A stretch of DNA of 7,401 bases from Clostridiales bacterium (lineage in GTDB: Bacteria > Bacillota > Clostridia > Christensenellales > Borkfalkiaceae). How positions within the stretch are numbered: position 1 is the stretch's first letter; every line of letters begins with the position of its first letter. The stretch covers positions 1,180 through 8,580 of the forward strand of contig DOCD01000155.1 of NCBI GenBank assembly GCA_003503945.1, given 5' to 3'. The notes below the pieces were generated by a model. It was not told the origin of the DNA, searched no databases, and saw nothing but the letters and a program-made list of their open reading frames with translations. The position numbers were made by a program, and so were the translations under genes. This document shows positions 5,902-7,401 of this stretch, piece after piece.

Positions 5902-7401
5902 TTAGTCCTCGTCCTTGTTCTCTTCGTCCTCGAACAGCTCGAAATCGTCCGTTTCGCCGTCGCTGTCGAACAAAGTAAATTTGTCGCCCAAATCGTCGTC
6001 ATCGTCGTCATCTTCGCCGCCGAAAAGCTCCGCGCCGGTGAAGTCGTCCTCGTCGTCGGTATCGAATATCGAAATAGGCTCGATTTCCTCTTCCGCGGCC
6101 TCCTCTTTATGGCTGACAAGTTCGAGTTCCTCTTCGGGTATCTTCGCCTCCTGCTCCTGCGCCTCGCGCGCCCTTGCGGAAGGGATAGCTTCATCGTCGT
6201 CGTCAAGCTCGCGTATGATGAGCTCTTCGCCCGACTCGGTGAGCACCTTGATATCGAGCGCGAGCGACTGAAGCTCCTTCAAAAGCACTTTGAAGGCTTC
6301 GGGTATGCCCGGCTCGGAAATGTTGTTGCCCTTAACGATACTTTCGTACGTCTTTACGCGGCCGACGATATCGTCCGACTTGACGGTAAGTATTTCCTGC
6401 AAGATGTGCGCCGCGCCGTAAGCTTCGAGCGCCCAGACCTCCATTTCGCCGAAACGCTGTCCGCCGAACTGCGCTTTACCGCCGAGGGGCTGCTGAGTTA
6501 CGAGGCTGTAAGGGCCGATACTTCTTGCGTGTATCTTGTCGTCGACGAGGTGGATAAGCTTAATCATATACTGCACGCCGACCGTGACCCTGTTTTCGAA
6601 GGGCTCGCCCGTTCTGCCGTCGTATACCTGAATTTTACCGTCAACCTTGCCTTCGGGGTTTAAGATATTGTTTTCCTGGAAAAGGCTCTTTATATCCTGC
6701 TCGGTCGCGCCGTCGAATACGGGGGTCGCAATCTTCCAGCCGAGCTGCTTGCATACAAGCCCTAAGTGCACTTCGAGCACCTGACCGATATTCATACGCG
6801 AAGGAACGCCGAGGGGGTTTAAAACTATCTGCAAGGGAGTGCCGTCCGCAAGGAAAGGCATATCCGCCTGCGGAAGCACGCGCGAAATAACGCCCTTGTT
6901 GCCGTGGCGGCCCGCCATCTTGTCGCCGACCTGAACCTTACGCTTCTGCGCGATATATACGCGCACGAGCTTGTTTACGCCGGGGGAAAGCTCGTCCTTG
7001 TTCTCGCGGGTGAATATTTTTACGTCTACTACTATACCGCCCTCGCCGTGAGGAACTTTAAGAGAGGTATCCCTGACTTCCCTCGCCTTTTCGCCGAAGA
7101 TTGCGCGAAGAAGCCTTTCTTCGGGGGTGAGCTCGGTTTCGCCCTTGGGGGTGACCTTACCTACGAGGATATCGCCGGGCTGAACCTCCGCACCTATCCT
7201 TATGATACCGTCGGCGTCGAGGTCCTTCAAGGCATCCTCGGAAACGTTGGGGATATCGCGGGTGATTTCCTCTTCGCCGAGTTTGGTGTCGCGCGCTTCG
7301 GTTTCGTGCTCTTCGATATGGATTGACGTGAACACGTCGTCCTGAACGAGCTTTTCGGAAATGAGAATAGCGTCCTCGTAGTTGTAGCCTTCCCACTCCA
7401 T
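5902..7401 (-). CDS. rpoB: DNA-directed RNA polymerase subunit beta (C-terminal part)
   Basis: This is the C-terminal 499 residues of the beta subunit, which with beta-prime forms the catalytic core of RNA polymerase. The frame is open to the window edge. The methionine at the edge is internal (family motif M-x-W-x-GYNYEDAI), so roughly the N-terminal half to 60%, including the rifampicin region, lies outside. Visible motifs by window residue: GYNYEDAILISE 5-16; GDKMAGRHGNKG 159-170, whose K161 and K169 match the two active-site lysines E. coli numbers K1065 and K1073; NPLGVPSRMNIGQ 195-207; and the clamp-contacting block from SIGPYSLV (294) through GQRFGEMEVWALEAYGAA (314-331) and LTVKSDDIVGR (338-348). 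The conserved fold ends near residue 398. About 100 further residues form an acidic tail, described separately. The TAA stop lies 15 bp before the rpoC ATG, as in the usual rpoBC operon. Identification is secure; the total protein length cannot be given. Confidence 0.98.
   Translation of the reverse strand: MEWEGYNYEDAILISEKLVQDDVFTSIHIEEHETEARDTKLGEEEITRDIPNVSEDALKDLDADGIIRIGAEVQPGDILVGKVTPKGETELTPEERLLRAIFGEKAREVRDTSLKVPHGEGGIVVDVKIFTRENKDELSPGVNKLVRVYIAQKRKVQVGDKMAGRHGNKGVISRVLPQADMPFLADGTPLQIVLNPLGVPSRMNIGQVLEVHLGLVCKQLGWKIATPVFDGATEQDIKSLFQENNILNPEGKVDGKIQVYDGRTGEPFENRVTVGVQYMIKLIHLVDDKIHARSIGPYSLVTQQPLGGKAQFGGQRFGEMEVWALEAYGAAHILQEILTVKSDDIVGRVKTYESIVKGNNISEPGIPEAFKVLLKELQSLALDIKVLTESGEELIIRELDDDDEAIPSARAREAQEQEAKIPEEELELVSHKEEAAEEEIEPISIFDTDDEDDFTGAELFGGEDDDDDDDLGDKFTLFDSDGETDDFELFEDEENKDED
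5905..6210 (-). other. Acidic low-complexity C-terminal tail of RpoB
   Basis: Window residues 398-499 of RpoB follow the conserved C-terminal clamp module. In the last 89 residues (411-499) I count 42 Asp/Glu against 5 Lys/Arg. The tail includes a run of seven aspartates (464-470, preceded by a glutamate) and four short hydrophobic-aromatic motifs set in acid: SIF (444-446), ELF (458-460), TLF (476-478) and ELF (488-490). It is probably intrinsically disordered. Many Firmicutes RpoB proteins carry some acidic extension, so an extension as such is not new; its length and the repeated [IL]F motifs are what stand out. No function can be assigned from sequence. A binding site for a transcription factor, or a nucleic-acid-mimicking segment, are possibilities only. 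Confidence 0.85.

Noticed and set aside
5915..6271. A plus-strand serine-rich 118-codon frame opposite the RpoB tail.
   Set aside because: Poly-Ser here is simply the complement of the Asp/Glu codon repeats of the RpoB acidic tail.
7399..7401. The ATG at the right edge as a true start codon.
   Set aside because: The following residues are the internal M-x-W-x-GYNYEDA motif of RpoB, so the gene continues beyond the window.

Overview
This window looks like a chromosomal housekeeping region from a low-to-moderate GC Firmicute, most likely an uncultured gut-type member of the Clostridia. The reasons are the Firmicutes-type RpoB/RpoC sequences, strong Shine-Dalgarno sites ahead of rpoC and the small gene, an overlapping prmA-rsmE pair, and a GC-rich palindromic intergenic repeat (CTTCCCC...GGGGAAG with GATGAGG ends) of a style I associate with such genomes. 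The taxonomic call is an inference. All recognised genes lie on the minus strand, so transcription runs from high to low coordinates.

Layout in the direction of transcription: (1) the C-terminal 499 codons of rpoB (7401-5902), cut by the window edge and ending in a very acidic tail of about 100 residues; (2) complete rpoC (5886-2236), 15 bp after rpoB behind a good ribosome binding site; (3) a 121-residue protein of unknown function (2177-1812), 58 bp after rpoC; (4) a 231-bp intergenic region (1811-1581) holding a strong 13-bp-stem hairpin, a 125-bp inverted-repeat element made of two related half-units, and a predicted sigma-A promoter abutting the next gene; (5) prmA (1580-639), the ribosomal protein L11 methyltransferase; (6) rsmE (642-1), the 16S rRNA m3U1498 methyltransferase, which overlaps prmA by an ATGA junction and runs off the window after 214 codons.

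Functionally the window joins the two catalytic subunits of RNA polymerase (rpoB, rpoC, plus perhaps the small protein, as one transcription unit) to a ribosome-modification pair (prmA-rsmE) that appears to have its own promoter. That promoter is so close to the prmA ATG that the message should be leaderless or nearly so, and no Shine-Dalgarno sequence is visible ahead of prmA or rsmE. I see no CRISPR array, RNA gene, transposase, phage gene or defence system. The points worth a second look are the RpoB acidic tail with four aromatic motifs, the composite repeat, the leaderless-type promoter, and the unrecognised protein next to rpoC.
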